Below are positions 5,271-13,172 of a stretch of 22,767 nucleotides of DNA, piece by piece (position 1 is the first letter of the stretch; the number at the start of each line of letters is the position of its first letter). This DNA is from a virus. The stretch lies in the IMG/VR virus record IMGVR_UViG_3300012988_000130, positions 1 through 22,767 of that record. The stretch is one strand, 5' to 3'. The position numbers were made by a program, and so were the translations under genes. A model generated the notes under the pieces. It was given only the letters and a program-made list of their open reading frames with translations. It was not told the origin of the DNA and did not search any database.

Positions 5271-5536
5271 GCTCCTACCCTATCAGCGATGCGCTCCACG
5301 ATCTGCTTGACCTCTTCCACCGCAGCTCTCTGAGTCACCAGGTTCTCAAGGACGTCAACGCGTGCCCTCAGCCCCCGAAGCTCTTCCGTCTTGGATTCAT
5401 TCTCTTCCGTGATGGTCTCGATGCGTATGCGGAGAAGGTCTATCGTCTGCCTGGACAGTCCACGTCTGCCCACACTCCAACCAGATGCAATGGCCACCAG
5501 AGGGATGGCCAGTTGCACGATGGTGTCCGAGTCCAT
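5267..5536 (-). CDS. TM plus coiled-coil lysis-cassette protein, 89 aa
   Basis: The ATG at 5536 has an AGGGGG SD. One N-terminal membrane helix (residues about 6-22, IVQLAIPLVAIASGW) is followed by a long heptad-like coiled coil (about 33-85, IDLLRIRIETITEENESKTEEL onward in two parts). This layout is common for actinophage lysis-cassette membrane proteins annotated as second holins or DUF2746-like proteins; a spanin-like or antiholin role is possible. It overlaps the next gene by ATGA. The exact role is unknown. Confidence 0.6.
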   Translation of the reverse strand: MDSDTIVQLAIPLVAIASGWSVGRRGLSRQTIDLLRIRIETITEENESKTEELRGLRARVDVLENLVTQRAAVEEVKQIVERIADRVGA

Positions 5537-5544
5537 TTTACCCC

Positions 5545-7467
5545 CTAGGTGCTCTCGGCTACCGTGCGCATAACGACGGTAAGGTATCCACCGATCGGAC
5601 CATCAGGTCCCGGAGGGCCTGTCTGCTGGAACTCGAAGTCATCAATAACCACCTGGGTCACTAGTTGGGAAGCAAGCTCTTGGAACAGGACGACGTCACC
5701 GGCTCGGGCAATCGCTTCGAACTTCGACAGTCGCTCCTGGCAGTAGCCGTCGTAGCCGATTACCTGTCCGCCCCTGTCGGTCTCCTCGTCGAAGAGCAGG
5801 AACGGATGGGTGATGATGCGCTGGCGGATGGAACCAGGCAGGGCCTTGACCTGCCAGCCATTCATGATTGCTCCGATGCTGGAGTTCGAGACTCCACGGA
5901 ACAGAGTGAACCGCAGGGCTATCCAGTTCTGAGGGCCGGTAGGCTGAGAGATCCCGATGTCCTTGGTCCCACCTCCTTGGGTGGGACCGTAGGTGACAGT
6001 AGGAATGACGCCTCCACCTTCAGTAAGGATGGAGGCTGCAAGATTGCCGTCGAGTGGACTGGGCACCCGGACACTGAAGAACTTGTAGAGCTTGGGCTCT
6101 TCGGTGTTGAACCTGATGCGACCAGTGTCCAGTGTTCCCTGTGGCAGCAGCTCTGTCGCCTGCTCTCTGACGGAACCGAACTGGTTGATGGCGAACACCT
6201 TGCGGTCCGAGTTGCCGAACATGGTCAGTGAGACCACTCGACCCGGCTCTCCCTGAAGGTAGATGTCACGGGCGTAGGCGTACCGTACAGCCCTTGTCGT
6301 CTGCTCCTGGATCTGGTTACCCAGGTCGACCCTGTAAAGCCCGGAGGAGCCATCGTGCTGGGCTGTAGACCCAGTCCACATGAACCTGTCGTTGCCGACA
6401 ATGGCAGTGCATCCTCCGCTCACCTCAATGGTGAGCGGGCCGTAGGTGATGTCACCATTCGAGTCGATCTCTCCGACCCTGAAGCCCTTGTTGGTGGCGA
6501 TGCCTACAAAGGATCCGACGTAGGTGTAGATCGTATTGATCAGCTCACCAGCAGGCATGGTTGCGGTGACGCCCTGCCATTCCAGGATAGGAAGGTTGCC
6601 CGAGTCCAGCGTCGGAGAGAACTTGTGGATCTGGCTGGTGGTGCCTGAGTCGCCTGCAATGTAGATCGAGGTAGGCCCGTCAGTGATGCTCCGCCATCTC
6701 CAATCAGGATCCTGCATGGTGTACGTGACAGCAGGCAGTGCAGCCGGAGGGCTGGCAGGGGAGAGCAGGAGCTGATAGACAAGGTTGTTCTTGCAGTAGA
6801 TCAGCCGGTCCTTCACGAACTCGATGATGGCATTCGTGGTGGAGTCGGTGTAGATGGTCGTTGGTGCTCCGCCATCCACGCCCTTCACGATGCCAGTCGA
6901 CTTGGCCACAATGTAGGTAGCACCAGTCGACGTAAGATCAAGCAGATCTTCAGCAGCTCCAGAGATGATCGCACTGGTGACAGTCGCAGTCTTCTTGTCC
7001 AGGTTGTGCTGATCCATCTGCCAGTAGGCATTGTTGCCAGCGTTGGTCACGTAGCCCTGTACGACATTGTTGGGCAGCGCCGTAGCCCCATTGGCTACGG
7101 AGTTCCTGAGAAGCTTGAGCTGGCCACTGGTCCAGCAGTCGATGCCCAGTGAAGTGGCGAACCGGTAGTTGAACTGATTGTCGTTGTCGGGGTCCTGATA
7201 AAGAACCCCTGCGCCACCATTGAACGTCGACTGCGACCGGAGCCACCAGCCTTCGAGGGACTGCTCGCCAGGCTCTGCAAAGTTGTCGAACTGTTCCTTG
7301 CGAATGGGTGCCATGCGGTTGGTGTGCGGACGATTGTCCGTGATGGCGGAGAGGAAAGGCAGGCCCGCAATGGCGTAGTCGTAGATGTTGTCCTGTGGAA
7401 TGTACTGGCCGGAGCCAGCAGAACCCAGACCGGAAAGCTGATCGGGGATCTTGCGTACGACCTCCAT
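5545..7467 (-). CDS. Tail nozzle (tubular protein B-like) structural protein, 640 aa
   Basis: The ATG at 7467 has an AAAGGGG SD. The product is almost entirely short beta strands and turns, with repeated blade-like units (for example ITDGPTSIYIAGDSG, VGNDRFMWTGS, GSFVGIATNKGFRVGEID, NSDRKVFAINQFGS). These suggest a beta-propeller, as in the nozzle proteins of short-tailed phages. It lies in the same operon as the adaptor and fibre genes, the order expected for tail parts. The end has a short collagen-like stretch (TGPPGPDGPIGG) before a final strand. No enzymatic motif is visible. A large minor tail or receptor-binding protein is the alternative. Confidence 0.5.
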   Translation of the reverse strand: MEVVRKIPDQLSGLGSAGSGQYIPQDNIYDYAIAGLPFLSAITDNRPHTNRMAPIRKEQFDNFAEPGEQSLEGWWLRSQSTFNGGAGVLYQDPDNDNQFNYRFATSLGIDCWTSGQLKLLRNSVANGATALPNNVVQGYVTNAGNNAYWQMDQHNLDKKTATVTSAIISGAAEDLLDLTSTGATYIVAKSTGIVKGVDGGAPTTIYTDSTTNAIIEFVKDRLIYCKNNLVYQLLLSPASPPAALPAVTYTMQDPDWRWRSITDGPTSIYIAGDSGTTSQIHKFSPTLDSGNLPILEWQGVTATMPAGELINTIYTYVGSFVGIATNKGFRVGEIDSNGDITYGPLTIEVSGGCTAIVGNDRFMWTGSTAQHDGSSGLYRVDLGNQIQEQTTRAVRYAYARDIYLQGEPGRVVSLTMFGNSDRKVFAINQFGSVREQATELLPQGTLDTGRIRFNTEEPKLYKFFSVRVPSPLDGNLAASILTEGGGVIPTVTYGPTQGGGTKDIGISQPTGPQNWIALRFTLFRGVSNSSIGAIMNGWQVKALPGSIRQRIITHPFLLFDEETDRGGQVIGYDGYCQERLSKFEAIARAGDVVLFQELASQLVTQVVIDDFEFQQTGPPGPDGPIGGYLTVVMRTVAEST

Positions 7468-7481
7468 TGCGGACCCCTTTC

Positions 7482-7679
7482 TTAGAAGTCGGTACTAGTG
7501 ATGCTGTAGAACTTGAACGACTTGTACTCCGTAGACAGGGAGTTGACGTAGTCCTTCACTGCCTGCTTGAGGCCAGCATTGAAGGTCGGGTCATTATCAA
7601 CGTCGAGATAGAAGACCAGATCATTCAGCGGAGAGGTTCCAGTGATCCGTGCGTTGACCCTGTAGCCGGGGTAGTCCAT
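7482..7679 (-). CDS. Small tail-region protein, 65 aa
   Basis: The ATG at 7679 is chosen because it follows an AAGGAG SD. An in-frame ATG at 7757 would overlap the fibre gene and adds an unlikely Cys/His/Arg-rich leader. The sequence is DYPGYRVNARITG, then NDLVFYLDVDNDPTF, then a helix (GLKQAVKDYVNSLSTEY) and a final strand. It lies between fibre and nozzle genes, so it is probably a minor virion part or fibre-assembly protein. No family is recognised. Confidence 0.6.
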   Translation of the reverse strand: MDYPGYRVNARITGTSPLNDLVFYLDVDNDPTFNAGLKQAVKDYVNSLSTEYKSFKFYSITSTDF

Positions 7680-7687
7680 ATTGCTCC

Positions 7688-9034
7688 TTACGAGGGATAC
7701 GTAAACGTGAACCGGTAGGTTCCCGTGGTGTTGTCGATCGGGACACCGGCAGTCCATGCGACAAAATCGGCAGTTCCGTCAGTGTTCAGTCGCACGGTAC
7801 CGTTTGAGCCAGCGTTGCTGATCGAGCCCATGAGTGCCTGGCTGACCAGAGCGTTGGGCCTGTGCAGAGATGCGACAGTGCCGATCTGAACGTCTGGAGA
7901 CAGGTTGCCGGAAGGGCTGTCCGGCGTGATGGTGCCACCGCTTCGAGTAACTGCGATGACGATAGTGGTCATGCCCGCCACCTGCACTGACAGTGCGCTG
8001 GACGTGGTCCACCCGCTGGCTGCCGTGAAGACCGGAGAGCCGGAAGACAGCGTAGGCGTGAAGGTTGTAGGGCCGGTGACCGTCAGCGCACCCAGGTTGG
8101 CGTTCGGCGCACTGACGGTGCCCGCTGCCGTGATGCTGGCAATCGTGGTGGACCCACTGTCCAGGATCCTGAGAGGGCTGCCGGTCTGTCCGGCAGCCAT
8201 CTTGATGTCAAGGATGGCGTTGGTGGGGCTGGAACAGTTCAGGTCCATGGTGCCATTGGTGTAGATGGCTGCCCTCAGAGCCGACGCTGCCGAGTTGATG
8301 AAGAATCCCTGGCGGGTTACATCGTCCAGCGAAGCAGTCAGTCCGTATCCATCCGCTCCGTTGTTCAGGGTCGCAGTCACTGAGCCACCGGAGAGCACTG
8401 CGAAGATGTCAGTGCCACCAGACTTGACCACTCGGATCCTGTACTGGTTGTTGATCGGGTCGATAGCCACTGCATTGACCACCCGGACCTGGCCGTTGTT
8501 CAGAACTCTGAACACCACAGGAGACAGCGTGTCGGGCTGAACGGTGATAGCCGAATCGGTAGGGTTGGCAGGATCTCCGACGACCTTCAGGGCGTTGTTG
8601 CCCACGTTGTTGACGGTGATGTTCGACAGGGAACCAGTGGCATTGATGAAGGTCTTGTTGCTCAGGGTCTGCACCTTGTCGGTGCCTACCAGATCCTCAC
8701 CTGGAGCCAGCCCGTGAACTCCGTTTGCGGAGTTCTCGTGGTTCCTTGAATCAGCAAAGTCGCGAGCACTGGACACGTGACGCACCCTGGCGCCTGCATT
8801 GTGAGAAGCCGCTGAGGTGCCGTCCACGGCCCTGGTAACAGTCAGGGTAGTGCCTGCTGCACCGTTGACCTGAACAAGCTCCTCAGTGGCTCCCTCGTAG
8901 TCCAGAGCCAGGGTGTAGGGGGTGTTGGTCGGGAAGCCCGTAACCGAACCGACCTGAATGGACGTGGATGCGTTGGTGATGCCAGCAGAGAGGGTAGTCT
9001 CTGGCGCCACGGAGCTGTAGAAGCGGACTACCAT
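7688..9034 (-). CDS. Tail fibre / minor tail protein, 448 aa
   Basis: The N-terminal 100 residues (TTLSAGITNASTSIQVGS, then YTLALDYEGATEELVQV, then HNAGARVRHVSSARDFADS) match the attachment domain often seen in actinophage minor tail proteins. A VHGLAPGEDLVG plus TQTLSNKTF-like segment (VQTLSNKTFINATG) leads into a long repetitive beta region, as in trimeric fibres. The C-terminus (TVRLNTDGTADFVAW, then TYRFTFTYPS) looks like a compact head domain for receptor contact. The role is attachment to the host surface. Assignment rests on these recurring motifs and on the neighbours. Confidence 0.65.
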   Translation of the reverse strand: MVVRFYSSVAPETTLSAGITNASTSIQVGSVTGFPTNTPYTLALDYEGATEELVQVNGAAGTTLTVTRAVDGTSAASHNAGARVRHVSSARDFADSRNHENSANGVHGLAPGEDLVGTDKVQTLSNKTFINATGSLSNITVNNVGNNALKVVGDPANPTDSAITVQPDTLSPVVFRVLNNGQVRVVNAVAIDPINNQYRIRVVKSGGTDIFAVLSGGSVTATLNNGADGYGLTASLDDVTRQGFFINSAASALRAAIYTNGTMDLNCSSPTNAILDIKMAAGQTGSPLRILDSGSTTIASITAAGTVSAPNANLGALTVTGPTTFTPTLSSGSPVFTAASGWTTSSALSVQVAGMTTIVIAVTRSGGTITPDSPSGNLSPDVQIGTVASLHRPNALVSQALMGSISNAGSNGTVRLNTDGTADFVAWTAGVPIDNTTGTYRFTFTYPS

Positions 9035-9042
9035 GGTCTCTC

Positions 9043-9972
9043 CTAGCTGTTGAAGGTCTGGAAGTTCTCGTAGAGGCGGAACAGTCGGTCCCGCTCCTCG
9101 TCAAGCCGTCGCTGATACAGACCAAGGAAGTACTTGGACGCATCAGAAGCTGCACCAGTCGGAACGAGTGGGGCTCGCTCCGTGGATTCAATGGACTGCT
9201 GCTGGAGTCGACCGGCTTCCCAGCCGGGCAGCAGGCGCCAGCAGGCGCCGTAGGTAATCATGTCGATCATCCGGTCAGGCAGTCCGGTAGTCAGCTCGAA
9301 GTCATCGTTGCCATTGACCAGGACGTTGGGCTTCTTGGTGTAGGTCACCCGGATGTCCCGTCCAGGGACAATGCCGCCATCGAGGATCTGAATGGTCTTG
9401 CCTGTGGGCGGAGGCGTGGGCTTCACCTGAGAACCAGTGGATGCCTGGGGATTGAACCTGTAGGTCCTGGCCGGACGCCAGATGGCGGACGGGCCAATGG
9501 TGTTCCAGGTCACCTTGTAGACATCTTCTGCCTCCGCCGGGATCGGATACTCGTAACGAGCTGCCACGTAAGGGAACTCGAACTCTCCGAATATCCAGAT
9601 GTCGGGATAGATAGCCCTGATGGTGTCGTTGATGGCTTCCTTGATGCGGACCCGAGGATAGCGAGGGTCAGCAATCGTGATGGCATCAGTCAGGTGAGGG
9701 GCTGGATCGGTGCCTTCGGCCCCTCTGCCGTTCAGGTTGGCCAGTACGCTGACAAGTCCGGTGGACCTGTCGACCTTCTTGACCAGAAGCATTTCATCAT
9801 CGATCTCTACGATGCCCCGGGACATGTTGGTAGACGTCTCCGGATCACACTGGAATATGACGTCAGTAGCAGTCATGTCCTGGGACAGGTAGGAGATGGA
9901 CTCTTGCACTCGGGTGTAGCCAAGCAATTGCTGCTTCACCCGCTGCGTGATCAGATCGAATGTAGCAGCCAT
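9043..9972 (-). CDS. Head-to-tail adaptor (tail tubular A-like), 309 aa
   Basis: The true start is the ATG at 9972 with an AAGGAG SD; the longer frame from 10296 runs through the preceding gene. The protein opens with a helix (TFDLITQRVKQQLLGY), then beta-rich segments (EIDDEMLLVKKVD). It then has the typical adaptor stretch RVRIKEAINDTIRAIYPDIW, and a C-terminal helical end rich in Arg (YQRRLDEERDRLFRLYENF). This helix/strand order resembles the T7 gp11 class and actinophage head-to-tail adaptors, which form the ring under the portal. The portal itself is not in the window. Confidence 0.6.
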   Translation of the reverse strand: MAATFDLITQRVKQQLLGYTRVQESISYLSQDMTATDVIFQCDPETSTNMSRGIVEIDDEMLLVKKVDRSTGLVSVLANLNGRGAEGTDPAPHLTDAITIADPRYPRVRIKEAINDTIRAIYPDIWIFGEFEFPYVAARYEYPIPAEAEDVYKVTWNTIGPSAIWRPARTYRFNPQASTGSQVKPTPPPTGKTIQILDGGIVPGRDIRVTYTKKPNVLVNGNDDFELTTGLPDRMIDMITYGACWRLLPGWEAGRLQQQSIESTERAPLVPTGAASDASKYFLGLYQRRLDEERDRLFRLYENFQTFNS

Positions 9973-9980
9973 GTTGCTCC

Positions 9981-10361
9981 TTAGAAGTCGGACACTTCGC
10001 CGTGGGCAACGGCGATGGTTACGGTGCTGGAAGGCGAGTTCAGTCTGAGCAGCACGGAGTTGCCAGGAGGCGCCTGAAGGGCTATGCCAACCTGACAGAC
10101 TGACTGGTTGGAAGTGACTCCGAGGAGCGACAGAAGACCAACGGCAGGCGTCGAGAGAGATACCGCAGCCATTACCGATCCGTTGACCGGATCGGAGTTG
10201 GTTCCCTGGATTGTCACTGTCGGGGTTGCCTGCTGCGCACCTACATTGATACCGGCGGAGAGTGAAGAGGAGATCGAGATGCTGCCCCTCCACCACTTGC
10301 CAGCAGGAATAGTGATGATGGTTCCCTGGTCCGTCGTAGAGGATCCAGAAAGAATGCTCAC
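9981..10361 (-). CDS. Beta-rich virion protein, 126 aa
   Basis: The GTG at 10361 directly follows the stop of the preceding gene, with GGGAGG as SD. The sequence is dominated by Ser/Thr/Val strands (TIITIPAGKWWRGSISISSS, TPTVTIQGTNSDPVNGSV) and ends in HGEVSDF, like small capsid-decorating or tail-side proteins. It pairs with the similar beta-rich protein upstream. No exact family is recognised. Confidence 0.6.
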   Translation of the reverse strand: MSILSGSSTTDQGTIITIPAGKWWRGSISISSSLSAGINVGAQQATPTVTIQGTNSDPVNGSVMAAVSLSTPAVGLLSLLGVTSNQSVCQVGIALQAPPGNSVLLRLNSPSSTVTIAVAHGEVSDF

Positions 10362-10955
10362 TTAGCCTCCCATGATGTCAGCGGTGATGGTTCCAGTTCC
10401 AGCCTGCGCAGTAAGAGTGACACGTGCATACCGCGCAGGACGTCCGATGCTGTACAGGGCAAGGTTGCCAGCAACCGTCACGTTGGCCGTGACGGTACTG
10501 GACACCCATACGGTGCCGTCGATGCTCAGCTCCAGAGTGACCGTGCCAGTGATGGTTCCAGTCGCCTGTACGACGCTGGTGAAGTTGGCCTTGGCCGACC
10601 CCATGTCAACCGTGGTGCCCGTGGTGTTGACGGCCACGGCGCTGAGGGTCTTGCCGGACACTTGAGTGCCCGTGCTCACCAGAAGGGCATTGCCCAGTCC
10701 CGAAGTGGTGATCGAGGAAGTGTCCGTGCCATCGGTAAGCTTGACGTTCCAGGAGTTTGCCAGCGTTGGGCTGGTGCCACCGTTGGCAGTGACAGTGCCA
10801 GAGACAGGCTGAGTTGCCGGGAAGTTCGACACCGACACGGAGCCTGCGACTGTCTGCGTTGCGGGGAAGTTGGTGACAGTAACGCTGCCTCCGCCTCCGC
10901 CGGAGCCGACAAGGCTCCCATCCGGATTGACTACTGCTACTAGCTGCTCTGCCAT
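10362..10955 (-). CDS. Head-fibre-like beta-repeat virion protein, 197 aa
   Basis: The ATG at 10955 has a GGGGAAG SD. After a poly-Gly hinge (about residues 17-24) come two NFPATQ units (VTVTNFPATQTV and VSVSNFPATQPV), a motif common in phage head or tail fibres that builds a slender repeated shaft. The C-terminal half is a beta domain with TLELSIDGTVWV and YSIGRPARYARVTL, resembling carbohydrate-binding or decoration domains. It probably projects from the particle surface. The exact role is not known. Confidence 0.6.
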   Translation of the reverse strand: MAEQLVAVVNPDGSLVGSGGGGGSVTVTNFPATQTVAGSVSVSNFPATQPVSGTVTANGGTSPTLANSWNVKLTDGTDTSSITTSGLGNALLVSTGTQVSGKTLSAVAVNTTGTTVDMGSAKANFTSVVQATGTITGTVTLELSIDGTVWVSSTVTANVTVAGNLALYSIGRPARYARVTLTAQAGTGTITADIMGG

Positions 10956-10964
10956 CTCTTCCCC

Positions 10965-11237
10965 TTATGCCTGATAGGCGACGCCTGTCGCGTCGCTGGA
11001 CTTCATCGCTTCATCAATCTGAGCCTGCTTGGTGCCACGAGGCTGGACGCCCTGGTTGACGGCCGACTCATAGTTGCCCAGCTCCTTGTCCCACGCCTTC
11101 TGCTTCTTGGCATAGTCACCGTTGACATGCGGGGAGAGCTGAAGGCTCTTGCTCCTCATGCACTCCCCGAATGTCCGGTGATCCTTGGTGGGACAGGCGG
11201 AGGAACAGCGTGCGCCCTTCTTGAACTTGCCTGCCAT
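10965..11237 (-). CDS. Small conserved actinophage protein, 90 aa
   Basis: The ATG at 11237 is chosen over a GTG at 11246 because its first base is shared with the stop of a 19-aa ORF (TGATG). The N-terminus is basic (AGKFKKGARC). It carries CSSACPTKDHRTFGECMRSK, a segment I recognise from small actinophage late proteins, with three Cys and one His that may bind zinc. The rest is a polar helical region (YAKKQKAWDKELGNYESAV) ending in a flexible tail. The function is not known. Late position suggests a virion or assembly role. Confidence 0.65.
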   Translation of the reverse strand: MAGKFKKGARCSSACPTKDHRTFGECMRSKSLQLSPHVNGDYAKKQKAWDKELGNYESAVNQGVQPRGTKQAQIDEAMKSSDATGVAYQA

Positions 11238-11296
11238 CAGGTACACCTACACTTCTCGAAGGGCTGCTTGCAGTCAGGGCAGCGTCCCTCAGCCAT
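11237..11296 (-). CDS. Putative 19-aa zinc-knuckle micro-protein
   Basis: This ORF (MAEGRCPDCKQPFEKCRCT) is nested between two genes. Its ATG lies in the last eight bases of the upstream gene, and its TGA overlaps the ATG of the downstream gene by one base. C6, C9, C16 and C18 form a complete four-Cys set. It is too short for routine gene calling. Exact tiling between neighbours and the Cys pattern argue it is real; proof would need peptides or conservation. Confidence 0.45.
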   Translation of the reverse strand: MAEGRCPDCKQPFEKCRCT

Positions 11297-11501
11297 TCGG
11301 GAGCCCAAGGACTTCGAGAGCACCCCACGGAATGAGGATCGTGTCGGTCTGCGGTGCAACCTGCGGATTGGCCGACAGCTTCAGGAAGCGGTCATCCATC
11401 CCCAGAACCTCATAGTTCTGGAGAGTGCGGCCACCAGTAACCAGGTGGACCAGATCGCCCACACTGAGAAGCGGCGCATCGATCTTCTTCTGAACTGCCA
11501 T
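11289..11501 (-). CDS. Small beta-rich late protein, 70 aa
   Basis: The ATG at 11501 overlaps the previous stop (TAATG). The sequence reads as strands with turns: GDLVHLVTGGRTLQNYEVLG, DDRFLKLSAN, DTILIPWGALEVL. This is similar in outline to small SH3-barrel or Hfq/Sm-type folds. No family is recognised. It is in the block of small proteins between the esterase and the beta-rich structural genes. Confidence 0.55.
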   Translation of the reverse strand: MAVQKKIDAPLLSVGDLVHLVTGGRTLQNYEVLGMDDRFLKLSANPQVAPQTDTILIPWGALEVLGLPNG

Positions 11502-11746
11502 TAGTCGTTGTCTCCTGCGCTGTTCGTCGTATAGATGCCCTGCTTGTGACTGTCATGGTCAGAGCCGAGCGGAGCCTGTTGGTGCATTGCAATGGTCTTG
11601 AAGAGGTTCGTTTCCAGGATCCCCTTCTCGTTGTTCTCAGTCAGAGTGTTATTGCCGCCCGGTCCACAGATGGCGCAGCAGCACTCATCGGGATGGAACA
11701 ACGGAGGACACGGCTCCTTGGCCGGGTCGTACAGGTAGTGGGCCAT
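11501..11746 (-). CDS. Cys-rich late protein, 81 aa
   Basis: The ATG at 11746 overlaps the stop of the basic-protein gene. The N-terminal third holds PCPPLFHPDECCCAICGPGG: five Cys and one His within about 17 residues, a dense metal-binding or disulfide cluster. The rest is polar, with NLFKTIAMHQQAPLGSDHDSH and a flexible end. The function is unknown. Such a cluster in a virion protein could cap a particle part or bind a metal, but nothing in the sequence decides this. Confidence 0.55.
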   Translation of the reverse strand: MAHYLYDPAKEPCPPLFHPDECCCAICGPGGNNTLTENNEKGILETNLFKTIAMHQQAPLGSDHDSHKQGIYTTNSAGDND

Positions 11747-11925
11747 TACTTCGCCTTCTTCCGTCCAGCCGCAGCCATCTTGGCCATCTTGGCGGCACCG
11801 TACTTCTTGCGACCAGCCGCAGCCGCAATGGCCTTACCCTTCTCGCCGCCGCCAGCGGCCTTGGCTACCGCTGCGAACCGTCCACCCTGACCAAGGGGTG
11901 CCTTCTTGTTGGGCTTCGCTGCCAT
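11746..11925 (-). CDS. Lys/Ala-rich histone-like basic protein, 59 aa
   Basis: The ATG at 11925 has a perfect TAGGAGG SD, and the stop overlaps the next ATG. The product is nearly all Lys, Arg, Ala and Gly (AAKPNKKAPLGQGGRFAAVA, then AAAAGRKKYGAAKMAKMAAA, then GRKKAK), with two AAAGRKK units and no acidic residue except one Glu. This composition matches histone-H1-type tails and small phage DNA-binding or core proteins. It may help condense DNA in the head or ride into the cell with it. The composition is seen directly; DNA binding is inference. Confidence 0.65.
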   Translation of the reverse strand: MAAKPNKKAPLGQGGRFAAVAKAAGGGEKGKAIAAAAGRKKYGAAKMAKMAAAGRKKAK

Positions 11926-11933
11926 GATTCCTC

Positions 11934-13172
11934 CTAGGACATCACGATCGGATTGATGATGCTTGAGATGTAGTCGTGGCCAGCATTGGACGGGTGCACG
12001 TTGTCCGTACCGGCAGGGCCTGGGGTATTCGCATTGCCCCAGTAGCCGAGGCCATTCCAGTAGGCCCAGGAGTTCCGGCCCAGTCCCCAGATGTTGACGT
12101 AGGCAGCACCGAAGGTGTCTGCCAGCCCCTTCATTCTGGTGCTGTAACCGGCGTAGATGCTGGGGTTCGTGAAGTGGCCGAAGTGCTGAGTGACAATCAT
12201 GATGTCAGTGTCACCAGTGGCGTCCTGGCCAAACGCTCCGTCTTTCACTGCAAGCAGGATGGTCGACATGTTCCTCATGAAGGTCTCACTGTCGACAGTT
12301 CCTGACGTCGCGTCGTTCGCTCCTAGATGCAGAATGAACAGGTCGCAGGGATTCGATGGACCACCATTCCACTGCTGGGTCAGCGCCGAAGCGCTGGACC
12401 AGTTGGCGGAGGTGGTGCCAGCCCTGCCAAGGTTGTCCACGATGCAGCCAGTTGAGTTCTCCCCAGCCACTCCAATGAGGCTCAGAGGCTCTGTGGGAGC
12501 TCCATTCCAGGAGATGACCACCGTGTGCTCAACAGGCGCTAGGCCGGTCACTGTGGTTACCTGAATGGATGTGGTGCCGATGGTCACCGTAACGGGCACT
12601 ATTGCTCCACCATCGATCTGGTAGGTGTAGTTGGCCCTCGGTGCTGCACCACTGATGTTGTAGATCTTCACGGTGCTGCCAGTCACCTTGTAGGTGGCAG
12701 TAGCTGCGGCCGTCGAGATCATGAAGCTGATGCCGGGCCCGAAGAACTGAGCGCCGGTAGTCCATGTGCCAGTCGTGGTTGCGAAGGAGCCGTTGCCTTC
12801 CCAGGTAGCCACGGCACCGGCCGTGGCGGACGAGATGACATCGGTTCTGGAGCTGGAGAACATCCCCGAGCCACCATCGCCATAGGTTCCCTGGACTGCT
12901 GTACGCATCTTGCCGACCCAGGAGTCGGTAATGGTGTTCTGTGCGTAGTAGCCCTCGGCTACAGAGGCACCGGCAACCATGATCTTGGATGCCTGAGTGC
13001 CTGAAGCATTGCGAGCCGGGCGCCAGAACTGTCCCCAGTCCGGTGGTACGTACACCTCCGCCTCGGGCTGTAGGTCTTCGAGCACGGTGATGCGCTGATC
13101 CTGACTGGTGAATGCGGCATTGACAGGCACATCCCAGTTTTCTGTGCCATGCGGAATTGGGGTATAGGTCAC
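11934..13172 (-). CDS. SGNH/GDSL-type esterase fused to fibre N-terminus, 412 aa
   Basis: The GTG at 13172 overlaps the previous stop (GTGA). Residues 1-35 (TYTPIPHGTENWDVPVNAAF) are the attachment start common to actinophage tail fibres. From about 62 the SGNH fold begins: block I KIMVAGASVAEG with nucleophile S70, block III HLGANDATSG around 284-287, and block V TDNVHPSNAGH with D390/H393. A beta insertion (about 140-225) sits between blocks I and III. The usual GDS is GAS, but Ser, Asn, Asp and His are kept. It should remove acetyl or similar groups from host surface polymers, opening the way for attachment or entry. Confidence 0.75.
   Translation of the reverse strand: MTYTPIPHGTENWDVPVNAAFTSQDQRITVLEDLQPEAEVYVPPDWGQFWRPARNASGTQASKIMVAGASVAEGYYAQNTITDSWVGKMRTAVQGTYGDGGSGMFSSSRTDVISSATAGAVATWEGNGSFATTTGTWTTGAQFFGPGISFMISTAAATATYKVTGSTVKIYNISGAAPRANYTYQIDGGAIVPVTVTIGTTSIQVTTVTGLAPVEHTVVISWNGAPTEPLSLIGVAGENSTGCIVDNLGRAGTTSANWSSASALTQQWNGGPSNPCDLFILHLGANDATSGTVDSETFMRNMSTILLAVKDGAFGQDATGDTDIMIVTQHFGHFTNPSIYAGYSTRMKGLADTFGAAYVNIWGLGRNSWAYWNGLGYWGNANTPGPAGTDNVHPSNAGHDYISSIINPIVMS

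Noticed and set aside
9043-10296. Long version (417 aa) of the adaptor starting at 10296
   Set aside because: The extra part runs through the 126-aa gene in another frame; the ATG at 9972 has a good AAGGAG SD.
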